Shown: positions 26,171-34,143 of the stretch, one piece after another
Layout: each line of letters starts with the position of its first letter
Position numbering within the stretch: position 1 is the first letter of the stretch
The notes under the pieces: generated by a model
The model's database searches: none
What the model was told of the DNA's origin: nothing
What the model saw: only the letters and a program-made list of their open reading frames with translations
NCBI RefSeq assembly: GCF_031834615.1
Contig: NZ_CP115543.1
Location: forward strand, 2,305,001-2,369,000
Length of the DNA stretch: 64,000 nt
Direction: 5' to 3'
Origin: Stenotrophomonas aracearum
Lineage (GTDB): Bacteria > Pseudomonadota > Gammaproteobacteria > Xanthomonadales > Xanthomonadaceae
Made by a program: the position numbers and the translations under genes

Positions 26171-27144
26171 GGCTTCAACAATACCTTGCCGTTGCGGCCT
26201 GGCTGCAGGCTCGCCGTGGCCGCCTCCGCAACCTGATCCAAGCCGTAGACCCCATCCACCGGCAGGCTCAATCCGCCCTTGGCGGCCAGGGTCAACAACT
26301 CACCTACCAGCCGCCGCTTGTCTTCCGGCGCCATCGCCTGGCTGACCTTGCTGCCCCAGAATCCCTTGATCGTGGCCTGCTTGAAGATCACATCGCCCGA
26401 ACCGATCTGCATCGGTTCGCCGGTCATGGAGCCGAACGACACCAGCGTGCCGTTCTCGCTCAACAGCTTCACCAGCTCACCGCTGGCCGTACCGCCGACC
26501 GAGTCGACGGCCGCAGCCACAACGCCGTCCCCCACCGTCGTCTTGACCTGCTTCGTCCAGTCTTCGGATGCCGTGGAAATCGTGTTCTCGATCCCCAGCG
26601 CCTCCATCTCGGCAACACCCTCATCGCGCCTGACCAGGTTGAGGCAGTGCACGCCGCGCGCCTTGGCCAGCATCGCCAGCGCCTTGCCCACCGCGCCATT
26701 GGCCGCGTTCTGCACGATCCACTGGCCCTGTTTCACCTGCAGGAACTCCAGCAGCATCAGCGCGCTCAACGGCATCGCGATCAGCTGCGCGGCGGTGTTG
26801 TCGTCAATGCTGTCTGGCATCGGGATCACCATCTTCGCCGGGGCGATGAAGTACTCGGCCCAGGTGCCATGCACCGAGGCGGCGCTGACCCGCTGGCCCA
26901 CCTGCAGCCCGGTCACGCCCTCGCCCAGCGCATCGATCACGCCGGTGCCTTCGCTGCCGCCGATGGCCGGCAGCGTGGGCGTGTAGCCGTACTGGCCGCG
27001 CACCGTCCACAGGTCGTGGTTGTGGATCGGCGCCAGCACCGTGCGCACCCGCACTTCACCGGGACCGGGCTGTGGAGTCGGCGCTTCGCCGCCGTGCAGG
27101 ACCTCGGTCGGGTCACCAAACTGCTCATGCAGTGCAACGCGCAT
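26167..27144 (-). CDS. Medium-chain zinc-free alcohol dehydrogenase/quinone oxidoreductase
   Basis: A 325-residue medium-chain dehydrogenase. The N-terminal catalytic fold has PTPQPGPGEVRVRTVLAPIHNHDLWTVRGQYG and GGSEGTGVIDALGEGV. The nucleotide-binding region has VQNAANGAVGKALAMLAKARG, close to the enoyl reductase/quinone reductase branch, and structural-zinc cysteines are lacking. It probably uses NADPH to reduce an alkenal, enone or quinone. An AAGGAGAGG lies 4 bases before the ATG at 27144. It follows the TspO-like gene by 14 bp, so both are likely co-transcribed. Its stop codon lies inside a SMAG repeat. Confidence 0.83.
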   Translation of the reverse strand: MRVALHEQFGDPTEVLHGGEAPTPQPGPGEVRVRTVLAPIHNHDLWTVRGQYGYTPTLPAIGGSEGTGVIDALGEGVTGLQVGQRVSAASVHGTWAEYFIAPAKMVIPMPDSIDDNTAAQLIAMPLSALMLLEFLQVKQGQWIVQNAANGAVGKALAMLAKARGVHCLNLVRRDEGVAEMEALGIENTISTASEDWTKQVKTTVGDGVVAAAVDSVGGTASGELVKLLSENGTLVSFGSMTGEPMQIGSGDVIFKQATIKGFWGSKVSQAMAPEDKRRLVGELLTLAAKGGLSLPVDGVYGLDQVAEAATASLQPGRNGKVLLKP

Positions 27145-27158
27145 GTTCCTCTCCTTCT

Positions 27159-27935
27159 TCAACGACGATGGCGGTGCGCGGCGACCACGCCCGCGCGCGG
27201 CGTGCGCCAGGCACGCGTGCGCAGCAGCAGGGTCTGCAGCACCAGCAGCGCGGCAATGGCCAGGGCCAGCACCGCAATGGTGTCGGCGCCCGGCAGGCGC
27301 CAGTCGGACTGCTTCACATACACTCCGACCAACGCCCACAGCACCGCCGCCGGATAGGCAAAATGCCCGCGCAGGCGGTAGTTCATCACCCAGGCAAGGA
27401 CCGTGGCGATGGCCAGCAGCACCACGCTCCAGCCCAGCATGTTGCCGGTCGGCAGCCACTGGTAGGCCACGATCACCTGTGCGGTGTTGAGGAAGGCGGC
27501 CATGGTCAGCCAGCCGGCATGCAGCGCCAGCGGATACGCGGCGAACGCACGTTGCCCCGCGCTCGCGGTCGGCGGCGCGGCACGCACGGCGGCCACCAGC
27601 AGGCACACCAGCGCGCACCAGATGATCGCCAGTGCCGGCAGGAACAGTTCGTTGGAGAACACCGGCATCCACGCGGCCGTCAGCGCGAAACCAACCGCCG
27701 CCCAACCACGCACGCCGGCGTTGTCATCGGGTCGGCGCTGGCGCAGCTGCCACAGCCCGAAGGCCACGTCCCACAGGAAGATCAGGCCCCAGATCGAAAA
27801 CGCATACCCGGCCGCCACCAGCAGCGTGGGATAGCGGTCCGAGATCGCGCCATTGGTCGGACCGAACTCCCCGGTCTGGGACAGCCACGCCACCAATGGC
27901 ATGGCCAGGGCGGCCAACAACACGATCCAGCGCAT
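27159..27935 (-). CDS. TspO/MBR-like tryptophan-rich membrane protein
   Basis: A 258-residue membrane protein with about seven hydrophobic segments. MPVFSNELFLPALAIIW, FAAYPLALHAGWLTMAAFLNTAQVIVAY and GYAFSIWGLIFLWDVAFGLWQ resemble the tryptophan-rich sensory protein/TspO-related family, larger than the typical 160-residue TspO. The family binds porphyrins or related molecules; the role here is unknown. ATG at 27935 follows GAGGAG. An 80-bp gap separates it from the upstream MFS gene, so it may head a unit with the oxidoreductase. Confidence 0.65.
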   Translation of the reverse strand: MRWIVLLAALAMPLVAWLSQTGEFGPTNGAISDRYPTLLVAAGYAFSIWGLIFLWDVAFGLWQLRQRRPDDNAGVRGWAAVGFALTAAWMPVFSNELFLPALAIIWCALVCLLVAAVRAAPPTASAGQRAFAAYPLALHAGWLTMAAFLNTAQVIVAYQWLPTGNMLGWSVVLLAIATVLAWVMNYRLRGHFAYPAAVLWALVGVYVKQSDWRLPGADTIAVLALAIAALLVLQTLLLRTRAWRTPRAGVVAAHRHRR

Positions 27936-28015
27936 GCATCTGCTCCTCTCAAAGAGCGCCGACCATACGCTGGATCCGGTTAAAACGGTGGCACGACCGC
28001 TCTGGCCCGCGGCCG

Positions 28016-29662
28016 TCAACCCAATGCGTGGTGCTCATGATCGCCGTGCAGGGCCTCCAGCGCGCCGCTGCCGCCGACGAAGTGCCGCACGATCGGCGCG
28101 TGCTCGTTGCGGTGCAGCGCGCGCACCCGGTCCTGCAGCGCGCGGTCTTCGGCGGTCACCCGCTCGTGCTGGCGCAGGTGCTCGATCCACGAGCTGGTCA
28201 CGAAATACTCCATGTGCACCCCGGGCGTAGCTACATCTTCGGCCACACCCCAGATCACTGCGCCGTCGCGGCGGCGGGTGCGGCCGAGCTCGCCCAGCAG
28301 CCGGTGGAATGCGGCGCGGTCGGCGTCGTCGATGTGGTATTCCACGGTGACCAGCACCGGGCCTCGATCATGCGTGACCGGCACCGCCAGCTCGGGCGCG
28401 GGCCAATGCCCGGCAGGACGCAGGTCGAGCTCTTCGCTGCCGGCAATGCGCACCCGCCACACCAGCAGGCCCGCCACCACGGCGCCGATGGCAGCCACGG
28501 TCAGCGCGAACGGGATCGAGGTGCGCTGGGCGATGCTGCCCCAGCTCAGCCCACCGGCGGCCATGCCCAGCGAGAACACCATGATGTACAGCGACAGCGC
28601 GCGCGCCCGCACCCAGGCCGGCACTGCGGTCTGCGCGGCGATCTGCAGCGAGGACAGCACCGTGATCCAGGCGAAGCCATTCACCAGCATCGCCACCGGC
28701 AACAACGCCATGTGCCGCACCCAGGCCAACCCCAGCAGGCTCAGCGCGCAGGCCAGCGTGGCCAGCAGCACCAGCAGGTCGCGGTCCAGTCGCGCGCGCA
28801 GGCGCGGCAGCAACAGCGCGCCGGTCACCGCGCCGATGCCGATGCAGCCCAGCAGAAGGCCGTAGGTGCCGGCCCCGCCCTTCATTTCGCCGCGCACCAC
28901 CAGCGGCAGCAACGCGGTGACCGCGCTGGCGAAGAAGAAGAACCCGGCCGACTTGATCAGCACCGCCTGCAGGCGCCCGGCCCGCAGCGCATAGCGCAGA
29001 CCGGCACGCAGACCGGCACCGAAGCCTTCCGGCGGCAGGCTGGAGGCCTGCACGTCCTGCTTCCAGGTGAACAGCACCCACAGCATGGCGGCAAAGCTCA
29101 GCGCGTTCAGGCCGAACGCCCAGCCCGCACCCAATTGCGCCACGATCAGGCCGCCGATGGCCGGGCCCAACGAACGGGCGATGTTGATGCCGATGGAGTT
29201 CAGCGCCACCGCCGAGGCCAGCATCGGCCGTGGCACCAGCTCGGAGACGATGGCGGCTTGGGCCGGCATCGCCATCGCCGCGCCGCAGCCCATCGCGAAA
29301 GTGAGGGCCACCAGCAGCGGCGGGGTCAGCATCTGCAACGCGGTGAGCGTCGCCAGCGAAGCCGCCACCAGCAGCATCCAGCCCTGGGTGAACAGCAGGT
29401 AGCGGCGGCGGTCGACGATGTCGGCCAGGGTGCCTGCCACCAGTGCCAGCAGCACCACCGGTACTGTAGTGGCCGACTGCACCAGCGCCACCATCAGCGG
29501 CGAGCCGGTGCGCTCGGCCATCACCCAGGCGGCAGCGACATCGTTGACCCAGGTGCCGACGTTGCTGCCCAGGATCGCCAGCCACATCGCCCGGAACAGC
29601 TTGATCTTCAGCGGCGACCACGCGCCCGGCGCCGCATTTTCGTGTGTGTCTACCATTGCCAT
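28016..29662 (-). CDS. MFS_3-type exporter with C-terminal antibiotic-monooxygenase-like domain
   Basis: A 548-residue protein. The first 420 residues form an MFS transporter of the EntS-like MFS_3 group: FRAMWLAILGSNVGTWVNDVAAAWVM, AGTLADIVDRRRYLL, NSIGINIARSLGPAIGGL and ARALSLYIMVFSLGMAAGG. The last 120 residues (VTVEYHIDDADRAAFHRLLGEL...) resemble an ABM-type dimeric alpha-beta barrel, found fused to this MFS group in many Proteobacteria. Probably exports a small molecule or drug. ATG at 29662 is followed two codons later by a second ATG. Its first 13 bases overlap the porin gene end. Confidence 0.8.
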   Translation of the reverse strand: MAMVDTHENAAPGAWSPLKIKLFRAMWLAILGSNVGTWVNDVAAAWVMAERTGSPLMVALVQSATTVPVVLLALVAGTLADIVDRRRYLLFTQGWMLLVAASLATLTALQMLTPPLLVALTFAMGCGAAMAMPAQAAIVSELVPRPMLASAVALNSIGINIARSLGPAIGGLIVAQLGAGWAFGLNALSFAAMLWVLFTWKQDVQASSLPPEGFGAGLRAGLRYALRAGRLQAVLIKSAGFFFFASAVTALLPLVVRGEMKGGAGTYGLLLGCIGIGAVTGALLLPRLRARLDRDLLVLLATLACALSLLGLAWVRHMALLPVAMLVNGFAWITVLSSLQIAAQTAVPAWVRARALSLYIMVFSLGMAAGGLSWGSIAQRTSIPFALTVAAIGAVVAGLLVWRVRIAGSEELDLRPAGHWPAPELAVPVTHDRGPVLVTVEYHIDDADRAAFHRLLGELGRTRRRDGAVIWGVAEDVATPGVHMEYFVTSSWIEHLRQHERVTAEDRALQDRVRALHRNEHAPIVRHFVGGSGALEALHGDHEHHALG

Positions 29663-30948
29663 GCTCCCACTACCGATGCAAAGAAGGTGTCGCGGCCACC
29701 GGCCGCACGCAGGCCAGGACCGGCGTCGAACCACGCCAGCTGACCCTTCCAGGTCCACTGCGGGGTCGCCTCCCAGCTGGTTTCCCACTTGTATTGCTGG
29801 CCGATCCGGCGCGGCGTGCCGGCCGTGCCGGGGACCGCCGCCAGCGGCGCCGGAGTGGTGTAGACCGCGTCGCTGCGCTGGTGCTTCCAGGCCAGCTGCC
29901 AGCCGAACTCGGTGCTCAGGCCGGGACGCGGCGTCAGTGTCAGCGTGGGCTGCACATCCATCAGGTTGGCCGGTGCCAGCAGGCTGGCCTCACTGAAATA
30001 CGCCGACTTCGGGTACATCGCATTGAACGTGCCCAGCCGTCCGTCCTGTGCGTTGCGGTCGCCACTGGCGATATCCAGCTTGATGCCCAGCCGCGGTTCC
30101 CAGCGGTGCGTTGGCCAGCGCAGTCCACTGTCCGTGGCCAGGGTCCAGGCACGGATGTCGAGGTTGCCCTGGCTGCGCGACAGCGTGCCCTGCTGCGCGA
30201 CCAGTTCCACGTTGGTGTCCCAGCGCGGCTGCAGCGCAAACCAGCGGGTGCCCAACGAACGCCGCCGCTCGTTGCCCACGGCGCTGGCAAAGCGTGCGCC
30301 GTCGCGGCCATAGTCGAGCAGGTATAGATCGGTGCCGTTGCCCGCTTCGCCGCGCTGCCAGGTGGCATAGCCCCCGGCCAGGTGCTGGCCACGGTCGCTG
30401 CGGTCGTCAAACGCGCCCATGCGGTTGTCGACCGGGCGCAGGGCCATCAGGTCGAGCTTGAAGCCGCCCTGCTGCCAGCGCCCGCGCACGCCGTCGAAGG
30501 CCAGCCGGATGTTGGGCCCGTCGCGCACCGACAGCAGCCGTGAGCTGCCGTAGGCCGCTTCCTGCCGACCGAGCTGCCAGCTGAGGTGTTCACCGTGCCA
30601 GCGCACATAGCCCTGCTGCAGGTCGAGCGCAGCCTGGTCGGTGCCGCCGGGGCCGCCATTGCGGCCCTGCTCGGCGTGCACGCCCAGCTGCGCGAACCCT
30701 TCCCAGCCACCGCGCCTTGCTGTCGCCGATGCCAGCGCGCGCAGCAGGCCGTAGCCATCCTCGCGCCCACCAATACCGAACCGGGTCGGGTCGTAGTACA
30801 TGCCGCGCAGGCGCAGCGAGGTATTCAGCTGCACCTCGCCGCCGCCGTCCAGCGCGATGCAGCGCCCACTCGCGTCATCCGCGCACGCACTCGCCAACGA
30901 CGGCGCGGCCGTCACCAGCGCCAGGGTCAGAACGCGAAGCACGAACAT
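29650..30948 (-). CDS. Alginate_exp-family outer-membrane porin
   Basis: A 432-residue protein with a signal peptide (MFVLRVLTLALVTAAPSLASA) and then a beta-barrel. Segments such as QQGYVRWHGEHLSWQLGRQEAAYGSSRLLSVRDGPNIRLAFDG and TYATWQRG-type aromatic strands fit the alginate export/AlgE-like PF13372 family. It ends in an aromatic residue (AWQW), as expected for outer-membrane insertion. It probably admits or exports the substrate of the neighbouring amidohydrolase. It starts 21 bases before the end of the amidohydrolase frame and overlaps the MFS start. Confidence 0.78.
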   Translation of the reverse strand: MFVLRVLTLALVTAAPSLASACADDASGRCIALDGGGEVQLNTSLRLRGMYYDPTRFGIGGREDGYGLLRALASATARRGGWEGFAQLGVHAEQGRNGGPGGTDQAALDLQQGYVRWHGEHLSWQLGRQEAAYGSSRLLSVRDGPNIRLAFDGVRGRWQQGGFKLDLMALRPVDNRMGAFDDRSDRGQHLAGGYATWQRGEAGNGTDLYLLDYGRDGARFASAVGNERRRSLGTRWFALQPRWDTNVELVAQQGTLSRSQGNLDIRAWTLATDSGLRWPTHRWEPRLGIKLDIASGDRNAQDGRLGTFNAMYPKSAYFSEASLLAPANLMDVQPTLTLTPRPGLSTEFGWQLAWKHQRSDAVYTTPAPLAAVPGTAGTPRRIGQQYKWETSWEATPQWTWKGQLAWFDAGPGLRAAGGRDTFFASVVGAWQW

Positions 30949-32878
30949 CCCAGTGCGCCCCAGAACGCATTCGGTGCGTCGGTCGGCACCGGGTGCGCCG
31001 CCGCGTGCCCATGCGCGTGGGTGCGGCACCCGCCTGCGCCATGAACATGCGAATGGGCCGCCAAGCCGCTGGCCGCACCGCCCACGTGATAGCCGCCGAA
31101 GCGGTTCACCGGCGACCAGTCCGGCATGGCCGGCGGCAGCGTCGGTGCGAGCGGGCCGAATTCGCCGTCGCCATGCACCACCCGGCCGCCGACCACGGTC
31201 AGCACGCTGGTGATGTCGGCAATCGCAGCGTCGTCCACCGCGAAGAAGTCCGAAGACAGCACGCAGAAGTCGGCCAGCTGGCCCACCGCCAGCGTGCCCT
31301 TGCGGCCGTCGTCGCCGGAGAACCAGGCGCTGCCCTGCGTCCACAGGCGCAGCGCCTCTTCGCGTTCGAGCAGGTTTTCCTCGCCATACAGCGCCAGCCC
31401 GCCCACGGTGCGCCCGCTGACCAGCCACGACAGTGCCACCCACGGGTTGTAGCTGGCCACGCGGGTGCCGTCAGTACCGGCGCCCACCGGCAGTCCGGCC
31501 TGCAGCATGCGCCGCACCGGCGGGGTGTGCCGCGCCGCCTCGGCGCCGTAGCGCTGCACGAACGCTTCGCCCTGGTAGGCCATGCGGTGCTGGATCGCCA
31601 GCCCGCCGCCGAGCGCGCGGATGCGGTCGATGTTGCGCGGGGTGATGGTTTCGGCGTGGTCGATGAACCAGTGCAGGCCGTCGAACGGAATCTCGCGGTT
31701 GACCTGCTCGTACACATCCAGGATGCGGTCGATGCTTTCGTCGTAGGTCGCATGGATGCGGAACGGCCAGCGCTTCTCCACCAGCAGCTTCACCACCTCG
31801 GCCAGCTCGGGCTCCATGCCCGGCGGCAGCTCCGGGCGTGGTTCGTTGAACAGCTCGAAGTCGGCGGCGGAGACCACCAGCATTTCGCCGGGCCGTTGTG
31901 GCGCAGCAGGTCGTCGCCCTGGCGTGGCGCGAGCATCTCGCTCCACTGCTGGAAGTCCTGCACCTCCTTGCCCTTGTTCTGGGTAAACAGGTTGTAGGCG
32001 ATGCGCACGGTGAGGTCGCCGTCGCGGTGCAGCTGCTCGATGACCTGGTAGTCCTCCGGGTAGTTCTGGAAGCCACCGCCGGCGTCGATCACCGAGGTGA
32101 TGCCGAGCCGGTTGAGCTCGCGCATGAAGTGCCGGGTGGAATTGGCCTGGTATTCGATCGGCAGGCGCGGGCCCTTGGCCAGGGTGGCGTACAGGATCAG
32201 CGCGTTCGGCTTGGCCAGCAGCAGCCCGGTGGGGTTGCCCAGGCTGTCGCGCGCGATCTGCCCGCCCGGCGGGTCCGGCGTGTTCCTGTCGTAGCCACAG
32301 GCCCGCAGCGCGGCGCGGTTGAGCAGCGCGCGGTCGTACAGGTGCAGCAGGAACACCGGCGTGTCCGGGGCGATGGCGTTGAGTTCGGCCAGCGTGGGCA
32401 GGCGCTTTTCCACGAACTGTTCCGCGGTGAAGCCGCCGACCACGCGCACCCATTGCGGCGCCGGGGTGTTGTCGACCTGCGCCTTGAGCATCGCCATCGC
32501 GTCGGAAAGCGAGCGCAGCCCGTCCCAGCGCAGTTCCAGGTTGTAGTTCAGCCCGCCGCGGATCAGGTGGGTGTGGCTGTCGTTGAGGCCCGGCACCAGC
32601 CGGCGCCCGCCAGCGTCGATCACGGTGGGGTCAAGCAGGCCTGCACGCACCTCCGCTTCGGCACCGATGGCGACGATGCGCCCGTCCACCACCGCCAGCG
32701 CATCGGCCTGCGGCACGCGGGGGTCGAGCGTGGTGATGCGGGCGTTGCGGATCAGCAGCGTGGTCATGGGTTTCTCCGAAGAAGTAGCGAAGGCGCGGCC
32801 GGCCAGGCCCAGCGCCACGGCGGCACCGGCACCCAGCAGCAGGTCGCGGCGGCCAGGAAGGGTGGGATCAGAGGTCAT
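30927..32878 (-). pseudogene. YtcJ-like amidohydrolase interrupted by a one-base frameshift
   Basis: Two frames together encode one metal-dependent amidohydrolase of about 650 residues. The first part has a twin-arginine signal (GRRDLLLGAGAAVALG), LIRNARITTLDP, VPGLNDSHTHLIRGG with the HxH metal motif, and runs to LLRHNG. The second, in the next frame, resumes as GEMLVVSAADFELFNEP and contains RIHATYDESIDRILDVYEQ, WFIDHAETITPRNIDRI, GAGTDGTR and a His-rich tail. The break is near 31888-31895 in GGCCCGGCG, and the total length of 1952 is one base short of a codon multiple. It is either a real inactivating deletion or a sequencing error; the surrounding frames are otherwise intact. Confidence 0.82.
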
Positions 32879-32891
32879 GTGGGCGCTCCGC

Positions 32892-33299
32892 TCACAGGGA
32901 CTGCAGCGCGAGTGCGCCGGGTCCGGCCAGTGCGATGGCAAGGAGGGCCATCGTCCAGAACAAGGGGTACTCGATGCCGCCGTGCATCCAGAACCAGCCC
33001 TTGGGCAGGGCCAGCACGGCGGTGGTGGCGAGGAACAGCGCGGCGACGCTGGCCGCCGCGCAGGTCTGCCAGCCCAGCAGCACCGCCAGCCCGCACAGCA
33101 CCTGCACCACGGCCAGCAGCAGCGGTGCGGGTGCGGGTGCAGGCAGGCCGAAGCCGCGCAGCTCTTCGGCGAACCCACTCAGGCCGGGGCCACCGAACCA
33201 ACCGAACAACTTGCCGAGCGCGTGCGGCAGCAGGAAGCCACCCGCCGCCAGCCGCAGCACCAGCAGCCCCAGGTCCAGGCCGGTGGTGCTGCCGGCCAT
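32892..33299 (-). CDS. DoxX-family inner-membrane protein
   Basis: A 135-residue protein with four hydrophobic segments. LLVLRLAAGGFLLPHALGKLFGWFGGPGLSGFAEELRGFGLP followed by LLAVVQVLCGLAVLLG is the DoxX/DoxD family pattern. Members are linked to thiosulfate or quinone redox and disulfide stress complexes, but most are uncharacterised. It starts 2 bp after the isochorismatase-like stop and ends 13 bp before the amidohydrolase start, so it is inside the operon. Confidence 0.82.
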   Translation of the reverse strand: MAGSTTGLDLGLLVLRLAAGGFLLPHALGKLFGWFGGPGLSGFAEELRGFGLPAPAPAPLLLAVVQVLCGLAVLLGWQTCAAASVAALFLATTAVLALPKGWFWMHGGIEYPLFWTMALLAIALAGPGALALQSL

Positions 33300-33301
33300 G
33301 T

Positions 33302-33958
33302 TCAGTGGCCGCCTTCCTGCGCGCCGAACATCGCCTTGGCGTACTGGATGCCGAGGCCGTAACCGCCGGCATGTTCGCGGGCGATGCCGGTGGTCAGGTC
33401 GTAGGTTTCGCCGCGGCCCCAGTCGCGCTGCAGTTCCAGCACGTACTGCAGGGCGGTGATCGGCACCGCGCCGGCCTGGACCATGCGGGTCACCGCGCGC
33501 TCGTGCGCCTCGTCGCTGACATCGCCGCAGGCGTCGGTGATCACGTAGACCTCGAAGCCCTGCTCGATCGCCGACAACGCCGGGCCGACGATGCACACAC
33601 TCGTCCAGAGACCGGCCAGCACCACCCGCTTCTGGCCGATGCGGTTGATCTCATCCACCACCGGCTGGTCTTCCCAGCTGTTCATGGTGGTGCGGTCCAG
33701 CACCTTCTGGCCCGGGAAGATCGCCGGCAGCTCCGGGAACATCGGGCCGGAGAACGACTTTTCGGCCACCGTGGTCAGCACCACCGGCACCTTGAAGCCG
33801 GCCGCGCCCTTGGCCAGCATCGCCACGTTGTTGCGCAGCGCGGCGATGTCGATGTTGCGCGTGGCGAACGCCATCTGCGACTGGAAGGCGATCAGTACGA
33901 GGGCGTGGTTGGTCGGCGACAGCAGCGAGCTGCCCGGTACGGCGGTGGCGGTGGTCAT
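33302..33958 (-). CDS. Isochorismatase-family hydrolase with catalytic Asp replaced
   Basis: A 218-residue cysteine-hydrolase-fold protein of the YcaC-like branch: LIAFQSQMAFATRNIDIAALRNN, VVLTTVAEKSF, NSWEDQPVVDEI and LAGLWTSVCIVGPALSAIEQG, with the nucleophilic Cys in WTSVC. In relatives the first motif reads IDxQ with a catalytic Asp; here it is Ala24. The enzyme may have lost or changed activity. It is the first gene of the leftward operon with DoxX, amidohydrolase and porin, divergent from the sensor kinase at 34144. Confidence 0.8.
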   Translation of the reverse strand: MTTATAVPGSSLLSPTNHALVLIAFQSQMAFATRNIDIAALRNNVAMLAKGAAGFKVPVVLTTVAEKSFSGPMFPELPAIFPGQKVLDRTTMNSWEDQPVVDEINRIGQKRVVLAGLWTSVCIVGPALSAIEQGFEVYVITDACGDVSDEAHERAVTRMVQAGAVPITALQYVLELQRDWGRGETYDLTTGIAREHAGGYGLGIQYAKAMFGAQEGGH

Positions 33959-34012
33959 CGGAAGTCCTTGCGGGATGGGTAACGAAATGGTGACGGCGAC
34001 CGCGCCAATGCC

Positions 34013-34143
34013 CTACCCCCCTTGGGTGGTGGGCGCAGCTACTCTTTTGGGGGAGGGGTCCCTGCCACTACCCCATTGCGCACCCCTTGCGCCTGCCCCG
34101 AATGGGGAGTCATGCCCGCGCCCCGGCCTGAGACAATCCGCGC
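34013..34143. promoter_or_regulatory. Divergent control region with three CTACYC repeats
   Basis: Between the leftward hydrolase operon and the rightward sensor gene. CTACCC, CTACTC and CTACCC occur at 34013, 34040 and 34068, 27-28 bp apart, with C- and G-rich runs such as GGTGGTGGG and GGGGGAGGGG between them. The regular spacing suggests regulator binding sites; the neighbouring LuxR-type response regulator is the obvious candidate. Inference only. Confidence 0.4.
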
